Shown here one piece after another: positions 33,110-41,677 of a stretch of 64,000 bases of DNA. Positions within the stretch are counted from its first letter, which is position 1. Every line of letters starts with the position of its first letter. Made by a program: the position numbers and the translations under genes. Source of the stretch: Arthrobacter_E sp044748305 (GTDB taxonomy: Bacteria > Actinomycetota > Actinomycetes > Actinomycetales > Micrococcaceae); NCBI RefSeq assembly GCF_044748305.1, contig NZ_JBIVFT010000001.1, forward strand, positions 62,001 to 126,000. Direction: 5' to 3'. A model generated the notes under the pieces. It was given only the letters and a program-made list of their open reading frames with translations, did no database searches and was not told where the DNA came from.

Positions 33110-34150
33110 TCAGGCCATGCGGTCGAGCTCGGCGAGCGTCACCTCATGGTGGAGGGGCTCGCCGTTGGCGGCGTGGGCCGCTTCGGCGATGGCGCTCGCG
33201 GCCAGCCGTTCGAGTTCGGTGCCGAGAGAACCTGCGATGTGCGGGGTCAGGAGGACATTCGGCAGGGTGTAGAAGGGCGAGTCTTCCGGCAGGACCCACG
33301 GTGTGGTGACATCCAGGATCGCGTAGACGTCGCCCTTGGCCAGCCGGGAGGCCAGGGCATCCTGGTCCACCAGTTCGCCGCGTGCCGTGTTGATGAACGT
33401 CGAACCGGGCTTCAGGGCATCGATGAGCTCCCGGCTGATCATTCCTGCGGTGGCAGGCAAGGACGGTGCGTGGAGGGTCACGACGTCGCTGCTTGCGACG
33501 AGTTCGTCCAGTGGCAACAGCGTGGCCCCGAGCGTGGCGGCCTCCTCGGCCGAGAGGTAGGGGTCCGCGACGCACAACTCCAGGGAGTAGGGCTTCAGCA
33601 GTTCCAGCACGTGCCGTCCGATGCGGGAGGCTCCGATCACGCCGATGCGTTTGCGGTGGTTGCCCATCCGAGGGAACAAGGTCAGAGGATCCAGCCCGGT
33701 ACGCCCGCGGTGCAGCAGTCCACTGAGCTGGAAGACGTTCTTGTTCGCGAGCAGGATCATGGCGACGGTGTATTCGGCCACCGGGACGGCATTGGCGTCC
33801 GCTGCCGAGGTGACCCGGATTCCGCGCTCCCAGCACACTCGTGCCACATAGGGCTTCACCGTTCCTGCCGCGTGGTGGACGCTCTTCAGACGTGGCGCCA
33901 GGTCCAGGACGGATGTGTCGATCAAGGGGGTCCCCCAGCAGGTGAAGAGGGCGTCCACCTCGCTCAGGACGGCGCGGGCCTCTGGCGTACTGAAGTCTGT
34001 CAGGGGAGCGTCAGTGATCAGCTCGAGCCCCAGTGGCAGGCCGCGAAGCACCGCGTCCGGGAAGAACTGCCCGGCGGTGGCTTCCGGCATCGCGAGAGCG
34101 ACGCGATAGGGCGGTTGCGGGCTAGGGAGAGCGCTGCTGGAGGTGTTCAT
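33110..34150 (-). CDS. D-2-hydroxyacid dehydrogenase family protein
   Basis: The 346-residue NAD-dependent dehydrogenase has IGVIGASRIGRHVLELLKPY for NAD binding, FINTARGELVDQDALASRL with the catalytic Arg-containing segment, and LLTPHIAGSLG with the catalytic His. It reduces a 2-keto acid or oxidises a D-2-hydroxy acid; the substrate is unknown. A strong ribosome binding site (GTAGGAGG) precedes ATG 34150. A 10-bp-arm dyad about 80 nt upstream may control it. Confidence 0.88.
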   Translation of the reverse strand: MNTSSSALPSPQPPYRVALAMPEATAGQFFPDAVLRGLPLGLELITDAPLTDFSTPEARAVLSEVDALFTCWGTPLIDTSVLDLAPRLKSVHHAAGTVKPYVARVCWERGIRVTSAADANAVPVAEYTVAMILLANKNVFQLSGLLHRGRTGLDPLTLFPRMGNHRKRIGVIGASRIGRHVLELLKPYSLELCVADPYLSAEEAATLGATLLPLDELVASSDVVTLHAPSLPATAGMISRELIDALKPGSTFINTARGELVDQDALASRLAKGDVYAILDVTTPWVLPEDSPFYTLPNVLLTPHIAGSLGTELERLAASAIAEAAHAANGEPLHHEVTLAELDRMA

Positions 34151-34227
34151 CGCCTCCTACTGAACGCCCTGACGTTCGGATGCACAAGATCGCGAACAGA
34201 GACGAACGCGCGAGAGGACTGTAGCTA

Positions 34228-34250
34228 TTATTGCATCTGAGATGCAATAA
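34228..34250. promoter_or_regulatory. Palindromic site upstream of the dehydrogenase gene
   Basis: TTATTGCATC-TGA-GATGCAATAA has perfect 10-bp arms. The TGCAT...ATGCA spacing resembles GntR/FCD-family operators. It could instead be a terminator of the AT-rich gene that ends 7 nt away. No GntR regulator is present nearby. Confidence 0.5.
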
Positions 34251-34257
34251 ACTCGTG

Positions 34258-34764
34258 CTATTTCGTTTCATTTTCGCTCTTGGGAGGAAAGATAATTCGC
34301 CCCTTAATCTGCCCAGCGGAATTGATTCTCGGAGACCTGACGGGATTCGTTCGTCCTAGAATCGAGGATCTCAAGTCGTGAATCAGTTGATCTCGCAGCC
34401 CTCCTGTCGATTTCCAGTTTTCAGGAGGCGTTTCGAGTTTCTGAATCTGGGAATCAAAAGCGGAGAGGACTATTGCTTCAGCGGAGCCGTTAGATGAATT
34501 TATCATCCGTTCAATCGCTGGATCCATCTTTATGAGAAATGAATTATCAGATCTCTTCGAGAGAACCTCGATTGACGAGTCGAGAAATTCGGCGGGAAGT
34601 CCAAATTTTTGTATTCTGATTCTGATCTCAGGAAAGATGGAGTAGAGGGCATCAAGTATTTCTTGAGTGCCGACTAGCTTAGAATCTCGTCGATCTGCAT
34701 ACAAGTTTGCGATGGCTAAAATCTCTTTAGCAAGATCGTCGAGTTCCGAAAGTTTGATCTGCAA
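34258..34764 (-). CDS. AT-rich hypothetical protein, possible Clp-N-like repeat
   Basis: The 168-residue, codon-atypical protein is much more AT-rich than its neighbours. The segment LAKEILAIANLYADRRDSKLVGTQEILDALYS resembles the first helix-loop-helix of Clp N-domain repeats (A..vL..A...A......GTEHiLlaLl); these fragments are LAKEILAIANLYAD and VGTQEILDAL. A weaker second copy may begin near IKMDPAIERMINS. The C-terminal 30 residues look disordered (GRTNPVRSPRINSAG). A stand-alone Clp-N-like protein could be an adaptor or decoy for Clp ATPases. The resemblance was judged by eye and is not certain. No clear ribosome binding site was seen. Confidence 0.5.
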   Translation of the reverse strand: MQIKLSELDDLAKEILAIANLYADRRDSKLVGTQEILDALYSIFPEIRIRIQKFGLPAEFLDSSIEVLSKRSDNSFLIKMDPAIERMINSSNGSAEAIVLSAFDSQIQKLETPPENWKSTGGLRDQLIHDLRSSILGRTNPVRSPRINSAGQIKGRIIFPPKSENETK

Positions 34765-34848
34765 TTTAGTCTCCCCAAATTTTACTAAATATGAGTATCT
34801 TGCAAATGTTTCCTCGATTCTTGGTGTAATCGCCCGAGGTGCTGGCGG

Positions 34849-35358
34849 CTATCTCCAGACCCAGACGCAAGGCTTACCCGGCATCCCGAGGATCGTGGAG
34901 CAGGCAAATGCGTTGCCATTCACATAGATATCCTGGGCGTCTGACCAGTACATGCCGTTCTCGGATGATGTGTTGCATAGATCTGGGCCGAAGAACGACA
35001 CTCTATCACCGGGGAACCAATACGTACTGTAGGTGCATTGCCCTGGAAGAAGCGGCTGGCCGGCTATAGACCAATGAGCCATGTACCAACCGTCTCCATC
35101 GATGTCCATGGAGACAATGCCGTCAAAAGCAGATCCAGAGGTTGGTGAAGCCGTTTTATTTAGATTTTCGCCACCGACCTGTGAAAGAGGAACTACTTTG
35201 GCATAGACTTTTCCGTGATTAGTGACCACCGTCTTCTCGGCAATGATCGATTTCACGCCTCGAAGAGTGGGGGTTGCGCCGGCCATTCCATGACCAAGTG
35301 GAGAGAGTAGTCCTGCGAAGGTAAAGCATGAAATGGTTTTGAGTATTACATTTTTCAT
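34849..35358 (-). CDS. Secreted hypothetical protein of the AT-rich island
   Basis: The 169-residue protein begins MKNVILKTISCFTFAGLLSP, a Sec signal peptide with likely cleavage after GMAGA (residues about 24-28). The mature part has VVTNHGKVYAKVVPLSQ, then a Gly/Asp/Trp-rich segment with DIDGDGWYMAHWS and four cysteines (CTYSTYWF, DLCNTS, FACST, PCVWVW) that could form two disulfides. GGGAG precedes ATG 35358, so the start is well supported. The function is unknown. Low GC marks it as recently acquired together with its neighbour. Confidence 0.65.
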   Translation of the reverse strand: MKNVILKTISCFTFAGLLSPLGHGMAGATPTLRGVKSIIAEKTVVTNHGKVYAKVVPLSQVGGENLNKTASPTSGSAFDGIVSMDIDGDGWYMAHWSIAGQPLLPGQCTYSTYWFPGDRVSFFGPDLCNTSSENGMYWSDAQDIYVNGNAFACSTILGMPGKPCVWVWR

Positions 35359-35856
35359 GACACTCCCGGAGTTTGATCCGATATCGCATGGAAGTGAAAC
35401 TATTGACACTCAGCCCGATCCTGTTTCTTTCGGAACAATTCTGTATGTTTCGCAGGCGGCGAGCGTTCAACGTTGCAATCATGATGTCTTCTTTATCAAA
35501 GGATGCGCCCGGGCACAGTTCTTGTCAATAGAGTTGACAAAATTTTCTGGAGGTTCGCTCCCCGATCCCGGGACGTCCTCGCTCTGTTCCGTTTTGTGCC
35601 GTTGTGCAGGACTTTAGGATTGAGGCGGTGTCTTTGTCGGTTTGAGGGCGCCAACGGAGAGGAGCGCGCTTCGGCCTTGTTCTGCCATGTCATGAGCACG
35701 CCACCGGCATAAGTCACGGGAGGAGCGGCTCACTGCTACGTTAGCGCGTGCACTGTCGTGCTGACCGGACGCGGTAGTCATTTACGGGGACTTCATATTA
35801 GAAGCCATTTTCCCGCGTCCGGAAGCTCGACCGCCTGTCCTCGGCGCTCGCAGCCC
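35359..35856. other. Intergenic region without a supported gene
   Basis: This stretch of about 500 bp is the right flank of the AT-rich island, and GC rises again after about 35570. It holds a dyad TTGTCAA-N5-TTGACAA (35522-35540) that could be an operator or small terminator. Open frames on both strands lack ribosome binding sites and family resemblance. I see no integrase, tRNA attachment site or transposase remnant. Confidence 0.5.
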
Positions 35857-36945
35857 TCAGAGAGCCATGCCCGCCGGCAACTGGGTCCTGGTCGACTGGC
35901 GCGGCACGAACTGCGGGGAGAGCGCCACGCGTTCCCGGGCGCAGAACCCCTCGCGGACCCGCTGAAGGCACAGGCTCGCCGCCCGGTGCCCGAGCTCGAA
36001 CTTCGGGGGTGCCACAGCGCTGAGAGGCAGCAGCCCCAGGGAGGCGATCTCGTCGTCGTAAGCCACCACCTCGACGTCTTCCGGCACCCGTACCCCCTGC
36101 TCCAGGAACAGTTCCGTGAGAGCCAGCGCGCAGCCGTCGTTGTGCACCAGCACACCCCGGATGCCGCGCGTGGCGCAGCGCTCCGCCAGCTCGGCCAGCG
36201 CGGCCCGGTGAGCCTCGTGCCCGTGGGCGGAGGACGGGATCCGAACCACCGTGGCTTCGTGCCCCATCAGCTCCATGGCACGTCGGTACCCCGTCTCGAT
36301 GGGCGGGGAGTTGGGGCTGTCCTCAAGGATGCCCAGGGCCACGGCACCGTCGCTGGACTGCACCCAGCGCCGCACCAGCCGTTCGGTGCCCCGGACGTGA
36401 TCCGTGAAGACGGTGTCCCAAGGGCCTGGGTCCAGGACGTTCTCGAGAGGGCGCTCCACCATGACCACGGGAATCGTGGCCCCGTACAGGACATCGAGTG
36501 TGGGGGAGGGGCCGTCGTCCGAACCGAGAGGTGTGATCAGGAGGCCGTCGATCGGGGACGCCAGGAAGCGCTTGGTCAGCCGCAGCTCTTCCTCGGGGTC
36601 GTAGCCGCTCACTCCCAGCACCAGTCGCGCCCCGGCCTGCTGTGCGGCACGGCCGGCGCCCTTGATGATGAGCGAGAAGTAGTACTGCGAGGTCGGAACC
36701 AGCAGACCGATGGTCAGCTGACTCGGCTGTGCCGGGTGGAAGGCCGGGCTGTTGTTCAGGGGAGACTCCAGGGGGACGGCGCCGCCATGAATCCGGCGCA
36801 GTACGCCCTGGCGTTCCAAGGTGGCCAGATCCCTTCGAAGGGTCATCCCGGAGACGCCTACCTTCTCCGCGAACTCGGTGGCCAGCAGTTTCCCGGAGAG
36901 TGTGAGTTCCTGCTGGATGAGTGCGTGCCGCTCCTCGGCGTGCAT
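35857..36945 (-). CDS. DeoR-type HTH fused to LacI-type sugar-binding domain
   Basis: The 362-residue regulator has a DeoR N-terminus (residues 1-58: HAEERHALIQQELT, VSGMTLRRDLATLERQGVLRRIHGGAV). From residue 78 it continues as a periplasmic-binding-protein-like domain of the LacI/GalR kind (IGLLVPTSQYYFSLIIKGAG, GLLITPLGSDD, PEDVEVVAYDDEIASLGLLPLSAVAPP). Classic DeoR proteins carry an isomerase-like sensor, so this is a hybrid arrangement. GAGGGG precedes ATG 36945. It is divergent from the DUF2264 gene, likely its target, and the ligand is probably a carbohydrate. Confidence 0.87.
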   Translation of the reverse strand: MHAEERHALIQQELTLSGKLLATEFAEKVGVSGMTLRRDLATLERQGVLRRIHGGAVPLESPLNNSPAFHPAQPSQLTIGLLVPTSQYYFSLIIKGAGRAAQQAGARLVLGVSGYDPEEELRLTKRFLASPIDGLLITPLGSDDGPSPTLDVLYGATIPVVMVERPLENVLDPGPWDTVFTDHVRGTERLVRRWVQSSDGAVALGILEDSPNSPPIETGYRRAMELMGHEATVVRIPSSAHGHEAHRAALAELAERCATRGIRGVLVHNDGCALALTELFLEQGVRVPEDVEVVAYDDEIASLGLLPLSAVAPPKFELGHRAASLCLQRVREGFCARERVALSPQFVPRQSTRTQLPAGMAL

Positions 36946-36957
36946 GATCCCCTCGCT

Positions 36958-36998
36958 GTTCAGCTGTTTTCATATGAACGGTTTAGCTACCAACTGAA
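36958..36998. promoter_or_regulatory. Nested dyads in the DeoR-DUF2264 divergent region
   Basis: GTTCAG (36958-36963) and CTGAAC (36993-36998) form the outer dyad, and the perfect palindrome TTCATATGAA (36969-36978) lies inside. The region is the only intergenic space between the regulator and the divergent DUF2264 gene and is relatively AT-rich, as expected for a promoter/operator. Confidence 0.5.
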
Positions 36999-37094
36999 CA
37001 ACGTCCTGCCTAGCGTGGTCAAGGGCGGTCCGCGGTTTGGGTGAGGAGATCCACCTCCGGGACTGCTGTGAACGGCTTCTGAAGGGACGGATGG

Positions 37095-38984
37095 ATGAAC
37101 GACGACGCCGCCGATCGCCGCGCGTACTGGTTCGGCTTCGCAGACCGCCAGCTCTTGGCCCTGCGGCCATACTTCTCCCCGGGCCACGCACTCGTGAGTC
37201 TGCCGGGGAGACCGTCCGTCTCGGGGGTCCGTTCCGACGAACTGGAAGGCTTCGCCCGGACCTTCCTCCTGGCGGCCTTCCGGGTGGCAGGCTCTGAGGG
37301 CCATGATCCGCACGGCCACCTGGAGTGGTACCGGTCCGGTCTGGTGGCGGGTGCCACCCGGGACGGGGCCGAGTCCTGGAACCCGCTCGTCAGCAGGACG
37401 CAGGCGCTGGTGGAAGCGGCCTCCGTGGCGATCGGTCTTCAGCTGAGCAAGCCCTGGCTCTGGAACCGTATGAGCCGCCGGGAGCAGGACGTCGTGGCGG
37501 CGTGGCTCCAGGGCGCGAGCACCGCGGAGGCGTGGGACAACAACTGGCTCCTGTTCCTGGTGCAGGTGGCCGAGTTCCTGGCCGGAGCCGGCTACGCCCA
37601 TGCGGCGGAACAGATCACCACCGGTCTGGACCGGATCGAGGACTGGTACGTGGGCGGAGGCTGGTACCGGGACGGCGACAACGACGGCACGGGGGACTTC
37701 TTCGACTACTACTGCGGGTGGGCCCTGCACCTCTATCCCCTGCTGTGGTGCCGTTTCGCGACGAACCGCCCAGGTGAGCCGCATCCGTGGGCCGCGCAGC
37801 GCCTGCCGGTGTACCGTGAGCGGCTGGCGCTGTTCCTGGATGCGCACCCCTCGTTCTTCGGCGAAGACGGCGGGCCGGTGTTCCAGGGCCGTTCCCTCAT
37901 CTACCGCTATGCCGCCGCCGCACCGCTGGCCTTGGGGGCCTTGTTCCTCCGGCCGGAGGATCCGGGTGGGGATGCCGGTTCCCTGGCACGGGCCGGGACG
38001 CTGGCCACCAAGGCCCTGCGCCGTTTCGACACGGAACAGGCGTATCCGAAGGGCATCGCCTGTCTCGGCTGGCACGGCCCGTACGAGCCGATGGTCCAGA
38101 ACTACTCCGGCCCGGGTTCGCCCTACTGGTCCAGCAAGGCGTTCCTCGCGTTACTGCTGCCCGAGGAGAGCCCCTTCTGGCAGCCAGCGGACGGGAACCC
38201 CGGATCGTCTCCACAGCTTCTTCCGGAGCCCGGCTTCCTGCTGCACCAGGGTGCGGACGGAGTGGCGCAGCTGGCCAACCACGGCAGCGACAAGTACTAC
38301 GGCCCGGGCCCGGACAACGATCTCTACAGCCGCCTCGCCTATTCAAGTCACACCGGCCCCCTGCTCGCCTCCGGGCCGGAGACGGGACAGGCCGTGGACA
38401 ACCACATGGGCCTGATCCGGCAGGATGGCTCAGCCTCCTGGCGCGGCCGTATCCATCGCCTTGAGGCGGGCCCGGGTGCGCTCGCGAGCTTCCACCGGCC
38501 GGTCTGGTCCGAGAGCGAGGACGAGAGGGAACAAGCCGTCACCGTGGCGTCGGCGACGACGGCGCACGGCGGCTACCAATTGCGTGTTCACCGGGTGTCC
38601 GTGCCAGACCCGGCGGAACAGTCCGGCGGACTCGTCCTGCGGGAAGGCGGTTGGGCCGTGACCGAGGGGGTTCATACGACGCTCTGGCCGCTCCTCCCGG
38701 AGGATGCGACGACGGTGCGCGGCTGCGCCGTCGTCGTTCAGAGCTCTGGAACGACGGCGTTCGGTGACGCGCGCTGCACCGTGGCCGAAGGACCACTGGA
38801 CGGCGCAATCACGCTCCGGGCGAGTGTCCACCACCTCGGCTTGCAGGAGGCAGCCCACCGCCCAGGGCCGGCGTCCTTGCGCGAAGAAGCCGGCTGGGTG
38901 AGAGCCTCGGTCCGGATGCTCCCGCTGGATGAGCGGGACGAACCGTTTGTCCTGGAGCTGAGCTTCAGGACTCCTGAGCCGTGA
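37095..38984 (+). CDS. DUF2264 domain-containing protein
   Basis: The 629-residue protein matches DUF2264, a cytoplasmic (alpha/alpha)6-barrel-like family of suspected glycoside hydrolases or lyases. Family landmarks are LEGFARTFLLAAFR, NNWLLFLVQVAEFL, GDGTGDFFDYYCGWALHLYPLLW-type segments (here DGTGDFFDYYCGWALHLYP), GRSLIYRYAAAAPLALG and GPGSPYWSSKAFLALLLP. The C-terminal third is beta-rich. No signal peptide is visible. It is probably controlled by the divergent DeoR/LacI hybrid. The 3' end overlaps the convergent permease gene by 20 nt. Confidence 0.88.
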   Translation: MNDDAADRRAYWFGFADRQLLALRPYFSPGHALVSLPGRPSVSGVRSDELEGFARTFLLAAFRVAGSEGHDPHGHLEWYRSGLVAGATRDGAESWNPLVSRTQALVEAASVAIGLQLSKPWLWNRMSRREQDVVAAWLQGASTAEAWDNNWLLFLVQVAEFLAGAGYAHAAEQITTGLDRIEDWYVGGGWYRDGDNDGTGDFFDYYCGWALHLYPLLWCRFATNRPGEPHPWAAQRLPVYRERLALFLDAHPSFFGEDGGPVFQGRSLIYRYAAAAPLALGALFLRPEDPGGDAGSLARAGTLATKALRRFDTEQAYPKGIACLGWHGPYEPMVQNYSGPGSPYWSSKAFLALLLPEESPFWQPADGNPGSSPQLLPEPGFLLHQGADGVAQLANHGSDKYYGPGPDNDLYSRLAYSSHTGPLLASGPETGQAVDNHMGLIRQDGSASWRGRIHRLEAGPGALASFHRPVWSESEDEREQAVTVASATTAHGGYQLRVHRVSVPDPAEQSGGLVLREGGWAVTEGVHTTLWPLLPEDATTVRGCAVVVQSSGTTAFGDARCTVAEGPLDGAITLRASVHHLGLQEAAHRPGPASLREEAGWVRASVRMLPLDERDEPFVLELSFRTPEP

Positions 38985-40452
38985 AATAGGCCCGGGTACC
39001 GGGCGCGAACCGGGCCCAGAAGAGCAGCCCGGCCGAGAGCACGGCGAGAACGATCGCCACGGCCAGGGTCCCGCCGAGGCCGCCCAGCCGCGTCTGGGAG
39101 AACTCCGGATTGCCCCATTGCACGACGGCGGAGACGAAGGCCACCGCCAGGAGAAGCCCTCCCAGTCCCGGCAGGATGCCGCGGAGCCAGAGGTTCCGGG
39201 CGGAATCCCGGAGCGTGGCTCGGAACATCCAGACGCAGGCGAACGCGGTGACGGCATAGTAGAACGCGATGAAGACCGTGACGGCGTTGGCCGAGTCCAC
39301 CATGATCTCCGCGCCCAGGGCATTGAGGAGAAGGTAGTAGGCCCCGGCCGAGATCCCGACCAGGACTGATGCCGCCCTCGGGGCCTGAGTGCCGGGCTCC
39401 ACTGTGCCGAGTGCGGAGGGGATGGCCCCGCGTCGTCCCATGGCGAGCAGGCTCCGGGTGACGGGCAGGACGGTGGCCTGCGCACCGGAGAGCATGGAGC
39501 CCAGGAGAGACACGAGGACGATCCAGCCCCACGGACCCAGAGCCATGTCCCGCAGCCCGCCCAGGACGTCCCCCGCATTGTCCGGATTGCCGAGGCCCGC
39601 TCCGGTGGAATCGGTGGAGGCGAAGATCATCAGCAGGACGGTCAGGGCGAGGTAGACCAGCCCCAGCGCGAGCGTCGAGAGCAGGGCGCCGCGTCCGGGC
39701 GTCCGGGCAGGGTCATCGCTCTCCTCGTTCAAGGAGAAGCACGTGTCCCAGCCCCAGAAGAGGAAGACCGCCAGGAGCACTCCCTGACCCAGCCGGCCAG
39801 GGTCCTGCAGGGCGGCGCCGAGATCGAACCAGCTCCAGTCGAAGACCTGGGAAGCGCCCCTGGCCACCACGCCCACGACCAGTGCCACGGCCAGAATGCC
39901 GAGCGCCACGTACTGGACGTAGGTGAGGACACGTTGGACGTGCTCACCGATACGGATGCCCCGGGAGTTCACCCAGCACATGGCGGCGATGATGAGCAGC
40001 GCGGTGGGGATGGTGAGCCACGGTGACACCTCCCAGGAACCCCGTGAGGCCAGGAACCATAAATACTGACTGGCCACATGCCCCAGATTCACCAGAACCA
40101 CGATGCTCGCGACCGCCGTGGCCATGCCGGCCAGCCAGCCGGTGGACGGGCCGAAGGCCCGACGCACCCAGGTGAACGAGCTCCCGCAGTCCGGCTCCCG
40201 GGCGTTCAGCTCCCGGAAGGCGAAGACCACGAACAGCACCGGCAGGAACCCCAGAATCAGTGCCAGCGGAGCGAAGTCGCCCACGCGGGACACGATCAGG
40301 CCGAGCGTGACCGAGAGCGCGAAGACGGGCGCCGTGGAGGCCATGCCGAGCATGGTCAGATCGCCGAGATCAAGGATCCCGGCGCGCAGTCCCTTGGGCG
40401 TGACGCTCAGCGTCCGCTCGGAGAACCTCGTGGAGGCTTCCTGAGGGCTCAT
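38965..40452 (-). CDS. APC-superfamily amino acid/polyamine permease
   Basis: The 495-residue transporter has 12-14 hydrophobic segments and an APC N-terminus (GILDLGDLTMLGMASTAPVFALS). FVVFAFRELNAREPDCGSSFTWVRRAFGP is an APC TM2-TM3 signature (here ELNAREPDCGSSFTW), with FLFWGWDTCFSLNEESDDP in the middle. It overlaps the YgiC-like gene by 4 nt (ATGA), so the substrate may be an amine or polyamine handled by that enzyme. This link is inferred from context only. Confidence 0.87.
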   Translation of the reverse strand: MSPQEASTRFSERTLSVTPKGLRAGILDLGDLTMLGMASTAPVFALSVTLGLIVSRVGDFAPLALILGFLPVLFVVFAFRELNAREPDCGSSFTWVRRAFGPSTGWLAGMATAVASIVVLVNLGHVASQYLWFLASRGSWEVSPWLTIPTALLIIAAMCWVNSRGIRIGEHVQRVLTYVQYVALGILAVALVVGVVARGASQVFDWSWFDLGAALQDPGRLGQGVLLAVFLFWGWDTCFSLNEESDDPARTPGRGALLSTLALGLVYLALTVLLMIFASTDSTGAGLGNPDNAGDVLGGLRDMALGPWGWIVLVSLLGSMLSGAQATVLPVTRSLLAMGRRGAIPSALGTVEPGTQAPRAASVLVGISAGAYYLLLNALGAEIMVDSANAVTVFIAFYYAVTAFACVWMFRATLRDSARNLWLRGILPGLGGLLLAVAFVSAVVQWGNPEFSQTRLGGLGGTLAVAIVLAVLSAGLLFWARFAPGTRAYFTAQES

Positions 40453-41675
40453 GCGGGCACCCCGTTCCAGTCGGCGCCATTTCCGGCGGCAGCGTCGCCG
40501 GCACCGGACGGCGGGGCCGGAGCGTCGATGATGTTGGGGACGAAGCGGCAGAAGAAATCCGTCACCGGGCCGTCCGATTCCCGGATGCCGCAGCCCACCG
40601 ATTCCCCATTCACGACCCAGAGGCCGAGCACGGGATGACTGCCGTCGAAATCAGGCAGTTCCTGATAGGCCTGGTAGCACCAGCCTTCGCGGCCGTAGTC
40701 CCCGGGCTGTTCCAGGTCGATGCCGGGCGCATGGATCCGGATGTTGTCACCCTCGCGGCCATGCAGGGGCTTGGCCACCCAGGCCTTCATGTCCCGCGGG
40801 GAGTCCAGATAGGCCGGCAGCAGATTCGGGTGCCCTGGATACAAGTGCCAGAGAGCCGCCAGAAGCGCCTTGTTGGAGAGCAGCATCTTCCAGGCGGGCT
40901 CCACCCAGGCCGGATTCAGCTCGCGCCGAAGCAGGTACTGCCCGAACGGCTCCTTGATCATCAGTTCCCAGGGGTACAGCTTGAAGATGGTGCTGATGGG
41001 GTAGTCGTCGAGGTCCACGAAGCGCTGATAGCCGTGATTCCAGCCGACATCGGACATGTTGATGCCGATGGTCGCCCAACCGGCCTGTTCCGCCACATCC
41101 CGCATGTACCCGGTGGTCATCCAGTCTTCGCCGGATTCCTCCTCCTCGGCATGCGCCAGGTGAAGCCGGGACATCCCGGTGCGTGAGCGGTACCGTTTCC
41201 ACTGCTCGATCAGTGCCTCGTGGATGCCGTTCCACTGGTCTTTCTCGGGCATGACGTCCTGAAGCCAGTACCACTGGGCCAGGGAAGCCTCGATCAGACC
41301 GGTGGGGGTGTCAGCGTTGTACTCGAAGAGCTTGGCGTCGCCGTGACCGTCGTAAGCGAAGTCGAAGCGGCCGTAGACGTCCGGATCGCCCGCCTCCAGG
41401 GACTCGACGGCGAGCTCCCGGGCCTGCGCGCCGATGCCCAGATCACCCATCGCTCCCGTGCCGAGGAAACGCGCCGCCTCCAGGCACATCCGGTGCATCT
41501 CCTCCGCCACGAGTTCCAGACGCTCCACCTCGTCCATCCGGAACTCGTAGTAGGCGGACTCGTGCCAGTACTCCACCTGGGTGCCGTCCGGTTTGGTGCT
41601 GGTGGAGAACACCAGCCCGACGGATTCGATCTTCTCGCGCCAATCCGGGCGCGGGGTGGCGATCTTCCGTTCCAC
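40449..41675 (-). CDS. Glutathionylspermidine-synthase-like ATP-grasp enzyme (YgiC family)
   Basis: The 408-residue protein shows the GSP_synth domain throughout: KLFEYNADTPTGLIEASLAQWYWLQD, NMSDVGWNHGYQRFVDLDD-type region (landmarks FEYNADTPTGLIEA and FKLYPWELMIKEPFG), NKALLAALWHLYPGHPNLLPA, and KPLHGREGDNIRI, the ATP-grasp phosphate loop. Members ligate an amine to a carboxylate using ATP; the E. coli YgiC and YjfC homologues have unknown products. It lies between a YgiB-like gene (upstream) and the permease, in the same transcript with 2-nt and 4-nt junctions. GTG start 41675. Confidence 0.88.
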   Translation of the reverse strand: MERKIATPRPDWREKIESVGLVFSTSTKPDGTQVEYWHESAYYEFRMDEVERLELVAEEMHRMCLEAARFLGTGAMGDLGIGAQARELAVESLEAGDPDVYGRFDFAYDGHGDAKLFEYNADTPTGLIEASLAQWYWLQDVMPEKDQWNGIHEALIEQWKRYRSRTGMSRLHLAHAEEEESGEDWMTTGYMRDVAEQAGWATIGINMSDVGWNHGYQRFVDLDDYPISTIFKLYPWELMIKEPFGQYLLRRELNPAWVEPAWKMLLSNKALLAALWHLYPGHPNLLPAYLDSPRDMKAWVAKPLHGREGDNIRIHAPGIDLEQPGDYGREGWCYQAYQELPDFDGSHPVLGLWVVNGESVGCGIRESDGPVTDFFCRFVPNIIDAPAPPSGAGDAAAGNGADWNGVPA

Positions 41676-41677
41676 GC

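Noticed and set aside
30511..33309. Large plus-strand frames antisense to the P-type ATPase
   Set aside because: The minus-strand frame contains all P-type ATPase motifs; the plus-strand frames are mirror images caused by high GC.
35496..35717. 73-codon minus-strand frame in the gap after the AT-rich island
   Set aside because: No ribosome binding site or domain, and basic composition typical of a shadow frame.
38965..38984. 20-nt convergent overlap between the DUF2264 and permease genes as a regulatory antisense device
   Set aside because: Short 3' overlaps are common in compact genomes and nothing else points to regulation.
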